Of a stretch of DNA of 26,581 nucleotides, positions 9,100 to 17,460 are shown one piece after another. The stretch is from Gnetum montanum (lineage: Eukaryota > Streptophyta > Gnetopsida > Gnetales > Gnetaceae). Within the stretch, counting starts at the first letter, position 1. The number at the start of each line of letters is the position of its first letter. The stretch is taken from contig MNCI01011532.1 of NCBI GenBank assembly GCA_015680685.1, forward strand, positions 268,634 through 295,214, given 5' to 3'. The notes under the pieces were generated by a model. It worked only from the letters and a program-made list of their open reading frames with translations. It was not told where the DNA came from and made no database searches. The position numbers and the translations under genes were made by a program.

Positions 9100-10159
9100 A
9101 ATTTTATTTTATGACATATTACGTTAGGTCATATTGAATAACAAAGAATAACAAGGTTAGCTATAGTATGCTTAGAGTAATAGGGTTAGCTAGAGCAGAC
9201 TTATTAGAGTCACTCACTAAAAGCACTCTACGGACTCGTGAGCATTATCTAGTAGGAAAATTAACCCAAAAATCATTAGACAGTCACTAGATTGATTTTT
9301 CATTATAGTAATTAAGTCTTATATTTGTGGATGGATGAATGTTAAGCCAAGGCATTATGCTTCCTACTTCATTACATTTATAGAAGATTATACACATTAC
9401 AATTACATCTTTTTGATTTCTTATAAATTTGAGGTAATAGATTACTTTAGATGATACATGAGCAAAGTTGAGAATCAATTTGAGAGAAAGATTAAAATCT
9501 TGAGGGCCAATCATGGATGTGAATATCTATTAAAATAGTTCAAAGAACTATGCGATGAAAGATGAATTATTAGAAAATTAACAATTTCTAAAACTTTGTA
9601 GTAGAATGGCATTACTAAGAGAAGAAATCACATCTTGCTAGACATAATAAGATCAATAATGGCACAGGAAAATCGTTCTATCAATTTTTTTGGAAGATGC
9701 ATTATTAACTATAACCTAATCTTTAATCATATCCCAAGTAAATTAGTACTTTCTAATTCATGTGAGTTATAGACTAGTAGAAAGTCAAGTCTAGATTATT
9801 TCCAACCTTGGGGATCTATAGCCTATGTACACACCATTTCTCCTAGATATGGGATATTAGGTCTTAGAGGGAAAAAGTATGTCTTTACAAGGTACCTTAT
9901 TCACTCTAAGGAATATGTGTTCATTAGAGAACTACCAAATGGAAGTATGACTAAAAGAGTTCAGAGATATTGATTTCCTTGAGGAAGATTTTCTTATTAA
10001 AAGAAAATAGATAATGATTTTACCTTTTATGAATTGGAGGATCATGATTTTGGTACTATTATCAAGCCAGGAAAAATTGAGGAACAGATTACTGAACTTC
10101 TTGGGAATAGCAGAAGTGACTATGCTCATCTACTTCATGAAGTCCATAAGATGGATGAT
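9100..10159 (+). pseudogene. Copia pre-integrase and integrase remnant
   Basis: HITLGHI near 9114 and EHYLVGKLTQKSL near 9231 mark the pre-integrase zinc domain, with both Cys of the second pair lost. The core follows with YFITFIEDYTHY (second catalytic Asp at 9386-9388 kept) and NGITKRRNHILLDI (third catalytic Glu replaced by Lys, AAG at 9617-9619). Next come INFFGRCIINYN and LDYFQPWGSIAYVHTI, and the C-terminal KKYVFTRYLIHSKEYVF and FEL-like EL-ED segments up to the TAG at about 10159. Integrase would insert the cDNA into host DNA. Stops and shifts throughout show that this copy is inactive. No RT motif follows. Confidence 0.8.
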
Positions 10160-10256
10160 TAGTGCCTTTTGTGGTGGGTTTTTTCGGTTAATTTCATACT
10201 TCCATGGTGGAAATCAATGTAAGCTTTCTATAGCTTAAGTCTAAGCTTCTCTTCCA

Positions 10257-10306
10257 CCCTTCTGCACCGTCTACATATCTGCCCTTCTGCACCGTTTACA
10301 TATCTG
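10257..10306. repeat. 25-bp tandem duplication
   Basis: Units 10257-10281 and 10282-10306 differ by one base (CCGTCTAC / CCGTTTAC). Absent from the 5' LTR-like copy. Confidence 0.9.
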
Positions 10307-10313
10307 CCTTGCT

Positions 10314-10389
10314 GCGACTACTTGTTCATCATTTGGTTGCATCACAAATCCGCGACTACTTGTTCATCATTTGGTTGCATCACAAATCC
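10314..10389. repeat. 38-bp perfect tandem duplication
   Basis: Units 10314-10351 and 10352-10389 are identical (start GCGACTACTTG, end CACAAATCC). Absent from the 5' LTR-like copy, so they probably arose after insertion, or else in a sister lineage. Confidence 0.93.
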
Positions 10390-10517
10390 ACCTTGCACTA
10401 CCGCTGTCTATGGCTACTTGCTACCACCGTTGTTGCTACTTCACAGTCTAGTCACTAGCCTTGCTTCCGCTGCACTTGTGCCGATCGTGCAAATCCAGTA
10501 CATATATCTTCAATGAT

Positions 10518-10552
10518 CTACTAATAAAATTAAATAACCATCTTATTAGTAG
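10518..10552. repeat. 10-bp perfect inverted repeat at element end
   Basis: CTACTAATAA (10518-10527) and TTATTAGTAG (10543-10552) with a 15-bp loop straddle the predicted 3' end. Meaning unknown. Confidence 0.6.
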
Positions 10553-11540
10553 CACAAAGCTAGAATCATTTTAGAACCTCCTGCTCTAAAATTCCTTATT
10601 TGAAAGTATATTGTTCAAGTATCTTACACAATCATAAAACATATGCTATAAACCTTAATCTAAGTAATTTATATCTGGCCAATTCTAAAAATAATGGTAC
10701 AATATTTGCCATATCCCCTCCTAAGGCCTAGGCCTAGGAACATCTTAGGGAAGTAGTAAATTTTGGTTTCCATGCTTCTTGTACAGAATCTTTCTTTCCC
10801 TTTTTTCTTACTGCAACAAATAAAAGAAAAAAAATTTAATGTAGCCATCCAAAGCTCCTTATCCGTAATATAATGAAAAGTCAAACCCAAAGAAAATTGG
10901 AAGAAGGAAATAAAGAAAACGCCATGAATTTTAGATCATTAGATAAAAGTACTTATAAATTATTTACATAGGATCAAACATGTGGCTAGTTGACTGGAAT
11001 ATATTTTGGGAATGAATTCTTAAAAACATATGCAATTTACCAAAACCCAAGTATAATATGTTTCATTAATTTGAACTGCGATAAATACATTGGAAAAAAA
11101 TTATGGAATTCCTTACAAAGCCAAGAAAGATTAATTGGCATAGGTATCAGAAAAAATCTCCTAAGCTTTCAATGACACGAAGGAAAATTGAACTGAGGAA
11201 ATGGTTTTTTATTTTTTTATCAATTAGATAACTGAAAATATTACAAATTTACAGTAAAAGAACAGCAATGAGTGACATTCTGCCGCATGAAAATTTATGA
11301 AACAGAATTATTGAACCTCGTGTTCCTTTGTCAGAAATCTACTCACTTGCGCTTCCTTTTCTGGGGATAGAAAAACCTCGATAAATATGTGCACCAGTCA
11401 ATATCAGTACGCAAGACTATTTAGAAATCACAATAACAATTCGTTCATACTATTCTAATTCCCATATCAAAATATTCGAAACAAAAACTTGAAATTCAAT
11501 TCACCAGTGGTCCGTGAACATTCGTCTACGGGTAACGATT
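10553..11540. other. Intergenic, no feature recognised
   Basis: AT-rich sequence without a credible reading frame. The only oddity is a nested palindrome, AGGCCTAGGCCT, around 10723. Confidence 0.5.
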
Positions 11541-11549
11541 TTTCTTTCA

Positions 11550-12250
11550 AATTAATTTACTGGTCATTCTTTTCATGCTGAAGTTGTTTTTTAAAGTTGT
11601 TTTCAATCTCAAAAATGAATTGTACGGTTTTGGAAGATCTCGATCGGATATTCTTATGTTTGACTGCTGGTAAAACTTTCTTCTATTTGAATGTTAGTAA
11701 AACTTAAATTCTTTTCCGGTTTAAATTTAAGTGCGAAAATACATGGCAGCGTTGGAATGAAATTGTTAGAATCATGAACTCCAGTTTTTCTCGAAGTAAT
11801 AAGAGTGGGTTTTTTCCATTTATAAAAGTTTGGATTGTTTGTTTTTTTTTTTTCGGAAAAATGTTTTTTCATTAAAATAAAACTAATTTGTTGGTCATTC
11901 TGTACATCTTGTTGTTGCTTTTTAATGTTGTTTTCCATATGACAGCATGAATTGCCCAGTTTTAAAATATCCATTAGTTAAACTTAATCCTTTTCTGCTT
12001 ACTTTTACATGCAGCAAGTATTTTAAAGCAGGCAAATACACTGCAACATGAGAAAGCAATAGTTTGAATGATGAACTCAACTTTTTCTTCTGTTTCACTA
12101 CTAGTGAGTCTCAAATATTATTCCCACTTGCTTTTATATACTGCAAATATTTTAAGAATAAAGACCCATTGCAATGTTGGAAAGCAATAGTCAAAATGAC
12201 GAACTCAAAGTTTCTTTTAGAAGTAATAAAGTTGTGGGATTTATAAGATA
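11550..12250. repeat. Degenerate tandem repeat array (128-bp and ~300-bp spacing)
   Basis: A block resembling TGCAATGTTGG..AAGCAATAG..AATGA(C/T)GAACTCAA begins near 11746, 12042 and 12170. Copies two and three are 128 bp apart and also share a preceding CTTTTA(C/T)AT(G/A)C(A/T)GCAA segment. A second block, TGGTCATTCT...GTTGTTTTC, occurs at 11556 and 11892. No protein is encoded. Confidence 0.65.
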
Positions 12251-12560
12251 ACATGAAGATGATGATAGTATAAGGCGTTAATTCAAGAGGGTGAGATCTC
12301 CTTTCCTTATTTATTTATTTATTTGGTTTGTTGGGATTATTAGAAATCCGTTAAATTTAAAATTAATGAACTACAGTGTAGTTTTACTAGCAAGATTATA
12401 AGCTTACAAAAATAAGGTCATAGGTACCATTTCTTCTTTTTTTCCCCATTGTAGAATTAATCTTTTCAAAAATTTTGTAGGTGTGTGTACATATATAACC
12501 TGCAACACATTGGTAGTATAAATTATAAAACCCAATAGTATTAAGAGAGCTGGTAATTAA
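12251..12560. other. Intergenic, no feature recognised
   Basis: AT-rich, with a TTTATTTATTTATTT microsatellite-like run near 12308. No gene is visible. Confidence 0.5.
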
Positions 12561-12561
12561 T

Positions 12562-12603
12562 TATAATAATATATATACATGGTATAATAATATATATACA
12601 TGG
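12562..12603. repeat. 21-bp perfect tandem duplication
   Basis: TATAATAATATATATACATGG is repeated exactly at 12562-12582 and 12583-12603. Confidence 0.95.
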
Positions 12604-12663
12604 TATAGGCGAGTCTTGTGATGGGAAACCTTCCCACATAATTCAGAGAGCACTCTTAGAGAA

Positions 12664-12719
12664 TGTGGGTGGTATGAACTACTACATCATTGTAAGGCAA
12701 GAGTTTAAGGTTCAACTCC
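12664..12719 (+). other. tRNA-like Pol III box pair (SINE head or tRNA relic)
   Basis: GGTTCAACTCC at 12709-12719 is a perfect B-box match. TGTGGGTGGTA at 12664-12674, 34 bp upstream, is an imperfect A box at normal tRNA spacing. No complete cloverleaf could be drawn, so a tRNA gene is unlikely. A SINE head is the better guess. It ends 11 bp before the nad5 fragment. Confidence 0.45.
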
Positions 12720-12730
12720 TTTTGAATCTA

Positions 12731-12857
12731 TGTTTGATAGCCTAAGTGTAATTAAGCTAATTGTGGTTACATTTGTAAGTAGCTTGATCCATCTTTATTC
12801 CATTTCATATATGTTTGAGGATCCACATAGACCTCAATTTTTGTATTATTTATCCAT
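12731..12857 (+). pseudogene. nad5: Mitochondrial nad5 fragment inserted in nuclear DNA
   Basis: NAD5 is a membrane proton-pumping subunit of mitochondrial complex I. The plus strand reads [17 protein letters not shown] and then [19 protein letters not shown], clearly matching the conserved N-terminal-third helix and loop of plant NAD5. I also recognise the DNA: TTAATTGTGGTTACATT-like and TCTTTATTCCATTTCATATA blocks are those of the plant mitochondrial gene. Most differences I can see are C-to-T or G-to-A. Similarity starts at about 12731 and stops at about 12857, after LYYLSI; the open frame beyond this is not nad5. It has no own start and no promoter, and most likely came by organelle-to-nucleus transfer. 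Confidence 0.85.
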
Positions 12858-13830
12858 AAGAGTGCTCCTAGTATTACCTAAGAGCCTAAGGGTGCTCTCC
12901 CTTCTTGGGGGCATTGTGGTCATACTTGTCTCTACATTTTATAATAGTGAATACCTCCTTCCATGATAACAACTAGGTATTTCTTACCTTATCATTTTCT
13001 ATCATATTTTAATTGGACTTTGGATGCACTTAGGACTCTAACCCATTTTACTTTGAATGCACTTATGATTCTAACCCATGTTTAAAATGGTGGTGATTAG
13101 TCACCACCTTTATTTTTGGCTAACTCAATATAAGTCAAACCTAACTAAATTTTTAAAAGTTCTTTTTATATACAAATTATTTCCTTAATAATATAATAAA
13201 CTTTAAAAATAACCTTAATGATATAGAAAAAACAAAAAGAATTAAAAATTAAAACATAAATGCTTTTGAATAATATTAAAATAAATAATAATCATTTTGA
13301 ATCTACCAACTTAATGTCAACAATTCACTAATTAACCAACACAACTCGCAATAGTTTGACTAACTTACTTGGCTGACGCAACCAATTTCCTGACTTTTTA
13401 ATTATTGTTTTTGACACATCTACATTTACAATGCCCTATATTTCTCATGTTACCACCAACATCAAACATACCACTTGATTTAACTAAATAAGAATCAATG
13501 CCACTTTATTTTCATCAACCAAATAAGAATCATGCATTTTTTTTGACTCATGATCAATTTCTTTTCCTCATAAAACTTCTATTTGAATATTTTCCAGGCC
13601 AATAAAGCCCATAGTAATAATGCAATACAAAATGATGTATATTAATGATGAGTGTTAATTTGTGTGGGAAACATGCCTTGTTGGTGGATAGAAGACTGGT
13701 TATCATTAGAACATGGGCATCAGGAGCAGTGTAGAGATTCTTTTGGATTCCATACTATTCTAACCATCACTTTAGAACTAATATGTAGGCTTGTGAAAGA
13801 GCTTTGACTTAGATGCTTGGGCCACCACCC
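12858..13830. other. Intergenic with a 33-bp near-duplicate
   Basis: GGATGCACTTAGGACTCTAA at 13022 and GAATGCACTTATGATTCTAA at 13055 form a 33-bp tandem pair. The rest is AT-rich without a recognisable gene. Confidence 0.55.
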
Positions 13831-13833
13831 TCT

Positions 13834-13899
13834 CTTTGAATTGAGGCTTAGGGTTAGATGCTTTAACTTTGAATTGAGGCTTAGGGTTAGATGCGTTAA
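13834..13899. repeat. 33-bp tandem duplication
   Basis: CTTTGAATTGAGGCTTAGGG... at 13834-13866 and 13867-13899, with one difference (CTTTAA / CGTTAA). Confidence 0.9.
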
Positions 13900-13965
13900 C
13901 ATAGATACGTTTCTTATCTCTTCTAAAAGATTGGTAAAGATTGGTGTGTAATGGGCTTGTGTATA

Positions 13966-14385
13966 TTGGTCTAGTTATGTAATAAATACTTGTGGCAAGT
14001 TTGCCTATTGGCTAATAGGTAGGTATTGTTGGTCTGGTTACAAAATAAATACTTCTGGTAACTCCAGCTACTAACCATTACCTAATGGATCCATTGAAAT
14101 AGGTACCATAAGCTGTAAGGTATAGTCCATCTTGAATCTATCCTCCCTTGTTGGTGCTTTGCCCAGTGATATTTTCCAAGGGTGATAGTGGTGTGTCCAC
14201 CTTCAATCTGCCATCTGTTGCTGCTGCTAGTAGGATACATCTTCAATTCGCCCTCCCTGTTGCTGCTGCTAGGACTCTCGGTGAAACTGAGTAATATTTT
14301 CCAAGGGTGACAGTAGTGTGCCCAGTAAAAATTTCCAAAGATGATACCGTTACACTTTACTATGACACCGTTACACTTTGTTTAT
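13966..14385. repeat. Composite tandem-repeat block
   Basis: Several short duplications are interleaved. TTGGTCT(A/G)GTTA...AATAAATACTT occurs at 13966 and 14029. CATCTTGAAT/CACCTTCAAT/CATCTTCAAT followed by TGTTGCTGCTGCTAG-like runs lie near 14129, 14198 and 14238. ATATTTTCCAAGGGTGA is at 14169 and 14294, and ACCGTTACACTTT at 14346 and 14367. It is more GC-rich than its surroundings. It has no reading frame and could be an eroded LTR or minisatellite. Confidence 0.75.
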
Positions 14386-15290
14386 TTAAGCCCAATCTTA
14401 GGAAACTGGATTTTCCGCAGGATAAAAAGTAAAGATAAACATTATTTTCAAAATGCAGAGAGGGGAAAATGACAATAGCCTATCTTAAAAGGCTTGTTCG
14501 GTTGAGCGATTTTCTCCACAATGATGAGAAACAGATTCAACATCAAAGACCCATGTAGCCAAAAGGAATTCGGATTTCCCCGGTCCTTTTCAAGAAAATG
14601 AAAGATACGGGTTGGAAAATTAAACTTTGAGAAATCGAGACTCCCTAAAGAAAGGACGTTAAATCGCTGAGAAATTGGATATGAAAAATTAATATCCTTT
14701 TTTAGCTTAGCACTAAACAAACTAATTGCACATGAGAGTAAATTTTAAACTACACAGTATTTTCTTTATACGGGTTTTTTTATAAAAAAAAAAAAACTGT
14801 TTAGCATTTTCTGATGTGTTGTATATTTTTTCCCTGCACCATGCCTAGATGGATTTCTCTTACATTTGTTCCAAGAATGTGTTAATTTTCACGATTATGA
14901 GTGATACAGGATTCAGGAGACATCTTAACACAATGTGACGGGAAGCCAAACAGGAACGGGAAGGAAGGATGCAGATAAGGATATGACAAGACTAGTGTAT
15001 GAAAAAAATTGTAATTAAACACACTTTTGTACAATGTGTCAAAAGTCAAAACAAATCACACCTGAGTCGAAACATTCCGTCAAGAAATATCTCATGTTAA
15101 AAACACGCTTAAGTGAAGTGAAAATCAACTGTGCTAATCATTCTCCACAAACAAACGTCAACAAACAGTTTTCTGTAAACCATTGTATGCCATTGATACT
15201 ATCTAAGAGTATAGATAAATCCACCACAAGAAACCAGCCAGAGAACAATATCCATGTTCGTCACTCTTCAATAAATTATCTAGTGGGACG
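14386..15290. other. 3' flank of zinc-finger gene
   Basis: The minus strand downstream of the stop codon contains the 3' untranslated region, but no canonical AATAAA is visible close to the stop. An A12 run lies at about 14785. A minus-strand open stretch at 14448-14720 (90 codons) resembles nothing I recognise and is not called. Confidence 0.5.
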
Positions 15291-16892
15291 TCAAAACCCA
15301 TCGAAACTTGAGTCTAACAAATAATCAAAAGATTCAATGCCTTCATCAAGTGGCATGTCATTGTATTCCGGTTCCGGTTCAGGGATTTGGCAACATCCTG
15401 CTGTTTGAAGTCCCCATTGCTGCCCTTGTTGTGGTGTCAACTGGTCTGAAATTACAACATTAGCATTAGTAAGAGCTCTCCTTTGCTCTGGTGATGACTG
15501 AGTTACTGGCAGCCCACTGATAATTGTAGGGTTACGAAAATATCCATGATTATCAGAAACTCCAGGGGCATTATTAATGCTGCTCATCTTACTTGTTATA
15601 CAATTGTTGGAGGTGCTGCTGTTGGGATTGATGGCTCCCATCATGTTAGGAATTGATGGAACATAAGAATGATTGGTATGAAGAGTAATGGATTCATTCA
15701 TACTTGGCTGGACAGCAGACATGCATTGAGGGGCTAAAAATGTGGTGGGTGGACGCACATTCATGGCAGGAAAATGCTGCTGTAGATTGGGCTGCAGGGA
15801 ATTAGAGGGCCATGATTGATTGCGCAGCTCAGCTCTCTGCTGTAATGGTGAATCAATCTGCGTGAGCAATTCGCTGCAAAATTGAAAATAAATACACATT
15901 TATCAAATTTCTGTCTGGGCCAAGTTAAAAGCATTCTATAAAGAAAGCGTTACTTCCGTTAAAAGGGTTTTCGTTTCCAGTGAAATTTAATCTAGTAATC
16001 TACTTACTTGTACAGGTTCCTCAAGGTTCCCGGACCTGCTTCCTCAATAATCTGCATGGCCCACAGTCGGTTGTCCTTGTCTCTTGCTGAAATACCACAG
16101 CAATTTAGCGAATTAGAAAAGCAATTCCGTAAAGAATACCAGCAACTGGAGGATGTATTTTTTATTTATTATTTTATCAAATTTGTTTGATACTTGCCTT
16201 CGCGATGAAGTTTCATGTGCCCTCCCAGTCCTTGCGAGGAATCAAAACGCTTGTTGCAGTATTTGCATATGTATTTTAGGACGCCATTTTCGTCTGGTTG
16301 AAGAGAGTCTGCCCTCTTCCTTTTAGCCCTTCCTGGAAGCAAAGCTATAATTTATATAAAAGCTATTGAAGAAGTTACGTTCAATTAATCTAATTCCCAG
16401 CTGTGAAACAGAACATCCGGATGAAAACATCGCACCGTTTCCAAGAAAATTTGAAGTTCTGGAAAAAAAGGATACAGTTCTCATGATTTCTAAAAGGTAG
16501 AAAACCATGAATTGTTACAGATTTTCCATCAAACACCCAATTATGGATTCGCTACGGATTTTACAGAAACTTGGTACCGACATCTGTTACAGAATTTCCA
16601 GAAATTTGATACAATGTTCAACAAAATTGAGTCCAGCAGGAGTGCCCAGGAAACTTATTTTCTAGACCTGAATATTCAGCTACAGGTAAAATTAAAGAAT
16701 AATTCTAAACCTGGAACAAACTCTGAAAATTGAAGAAAGAAAAGAACATAAATAAATTCTGCAGTCTATATAGTTTTCGTGACGAAAATTATAGAACTCA
16801 CCTTCAGGTTGTCTCCTGGATGCTGGGGTCACTGGTACATCATCGTGACTACGCTCTGAACTATTCCCGCTTTCTTCACGTTGCATAGACAT
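15291..16892 (-). CDS. Single C2H2 zinc-finger protein, four exons (295 aa)
   Basis: Exons on the minus strand are 16892-16802, 16332-16198, 16086-16008 and 15873-15291. Frames join exactly (phases 1, 1, 2) to give 295 residues and a TGA stop. Residues 32-38 (RAKRKRA) form a likely nuclear localisation signal. C53-x2-C56-x12-H69-x3-H73 is a complete C2H2 finger whose helix reads QGLGGH at 64-69, a variant of the plant-specific QALGGH motif. Residues 77-105 are helix-prone (RLWAMQIIEEAG). The rest is Asn/Gln/Pro/Ser-rich, and the last 30 residues are acidic with Phe, resembling an activation tail. No EAR repressor motif is seen. It is probably a sequence-specific nuclear transcription regulator; target and exact subfamily are unknown. 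The start was chosen because MSM opens the only frame that joins exon 2. It is intact and less AT-rich than its flanks. Confidence 0.87.
16087..16197 (-). other. GC-AG intron of the zinc-finger gene
   Basis: Intron 2 starts with GCAAGT after ...GAAG and ends ...TTTCAG, 111 bp in all. The nearest GT, four bases into this intron, would shift the frame of exon 3. The extended match of the donor to U1 (AG|GCAAGT) is typical of the rare GC-AG class. The flanking introns, 469 bp (16801-16333) and 134 bp (16007-15874), are GT-AG. Confidence 0.85.
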
Positions 16893-16947
16893 CTTTCACA
16901 GATACGGGAAACTTCAATCATGGCCTTGGCTGAGATAACCGGAACAG

Positions 16948-16964
16948 GTATATTATAATACAGG
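16948..16964 (-). promoter_or_regulatory. Possible TATA element upstream of zinc-finger gene
   Basis: TATTATAATATA on the minus strand, about 60 bp before the ATG. This would imply a very short 5' untranslated region, so the real promoter may be further upstream. Confidence 0.3.
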
Positions 16965-17037
16965 CGGGGATGCATGCGAATTAAAAAAGTAATAAACTAA
17001 CCACGTAATCTTACTTTTGGATACTTTTCTATTCCAA

Positions 17038-17460
17038 AATCATTCTTATCCTAAAATATCACATATGTAAAAAAGTTTTAAAAAATATTTTTATTTTATA
17101 ATAATATAAAACGAGTTTCAGTTCCGATAATTGACGCATGCATTTTAAAAGGTAACAGAACAGCCAATTCCCAATCTTTTTTGGTGCGGAAATCATTTTT
17201 ATTCTTAAAAAATCAACATGTCTTGTATTAAAACTTAATTATATGTTGTAATAATTTAAAATAGGTTTTAATTCCTATAGGTGATGCATGAATTTTACAA
17301 AAGGAATAGAACAGCCACTACCTTATCTTCCTTTTCCTTTTTAAAAAATCATTTTTATTCTTAAAAAGTTTATTCTTAAAAAAGTAGTAGAATTAAAATC
17401 CTAAAATAATTTCTATTTTATAATAAATTAAAATACGTTTCAATTCTGATATTTATGTTC
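17038..17460. repeat. ~155-bp tandem repeat upstream of zinc-finger gene, 2.7 copies
   Basis: AATCATT(C/T)TTAT(C/T)CTTAAAA-like starts fall at 17038, 17191 and 17347. Within the units, ATAAAACGAGTTTCAGTTCC / TAAAATAGGTTTTAATTCC / TAAAATACGTTTCAATTC, then GACGCATGCATTTTA / GATGCATGAATTTTA and AACAGAACAGCCA / AATAGAACAGCCA recur in the same order. The copies are diverged, so the array is old. Confidence 0.8.

Larger units (their letters stand above)
6620..10540 (+). mobile_element. Decayed Ty1/copia retrotransposon lacking visible RT
   Basis: Direct-repeat ends (6722-7060 and 10118-10540), a tRNA-Met-like primer site at 7065-7076, and then gag, zinc knuckle, protease, pre-integrase and integrase in copia order identify the element. 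All coding parts are broken by stops and shifts. The integrase C-terminal part ends at a TAG at about 10159 and the 3' LTR-like repeat starts at or before that point, so the RT/RNase H half of pol is missing. It was either deleted or never present. The left limit (6620, TGTTGAATAC) is a guess based on the TG rule; no target duplication could be confirmed. Confidence 0.75.
10118..10540 (+). repeat. 3' LTR-like repeat of copia element
   Basis: Direct repeat of 6722-7060, in the same orientation, ending ...AAATAACCA. It differs from the 5' copy by two extra tandem duplications (10257-10306 and 10314-10389) and by overlapping the integrase-like reading frame at its start. Confidence 0.6.

Noticed and set aside
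12664-12730. A functional tRNA gene
   Set aside because: The boxes are present, but no acceptor stem or anticodon stem-loop of tRNA type can be formed from the sequence.
12858-12966. Continuation of the nad5 open frame to 12966 as coding sequence
   Set aside because: After about 12857 the translation no longer resembles NAD5 and the DNA does not match; the open frame is accidental.
13845-13895. Interstitial telomere repeat (TTAGGG-like)
   Set aside because: Only one GCTTAGGGTTAG per 33-bp unit; there is no array of TTTAGGG.
14448-14720. Minus-strand 90-codon frame as a small gene
   Set aside because: No recognisable domain, no splice context and no similarity within the window; length is compatible with chance.
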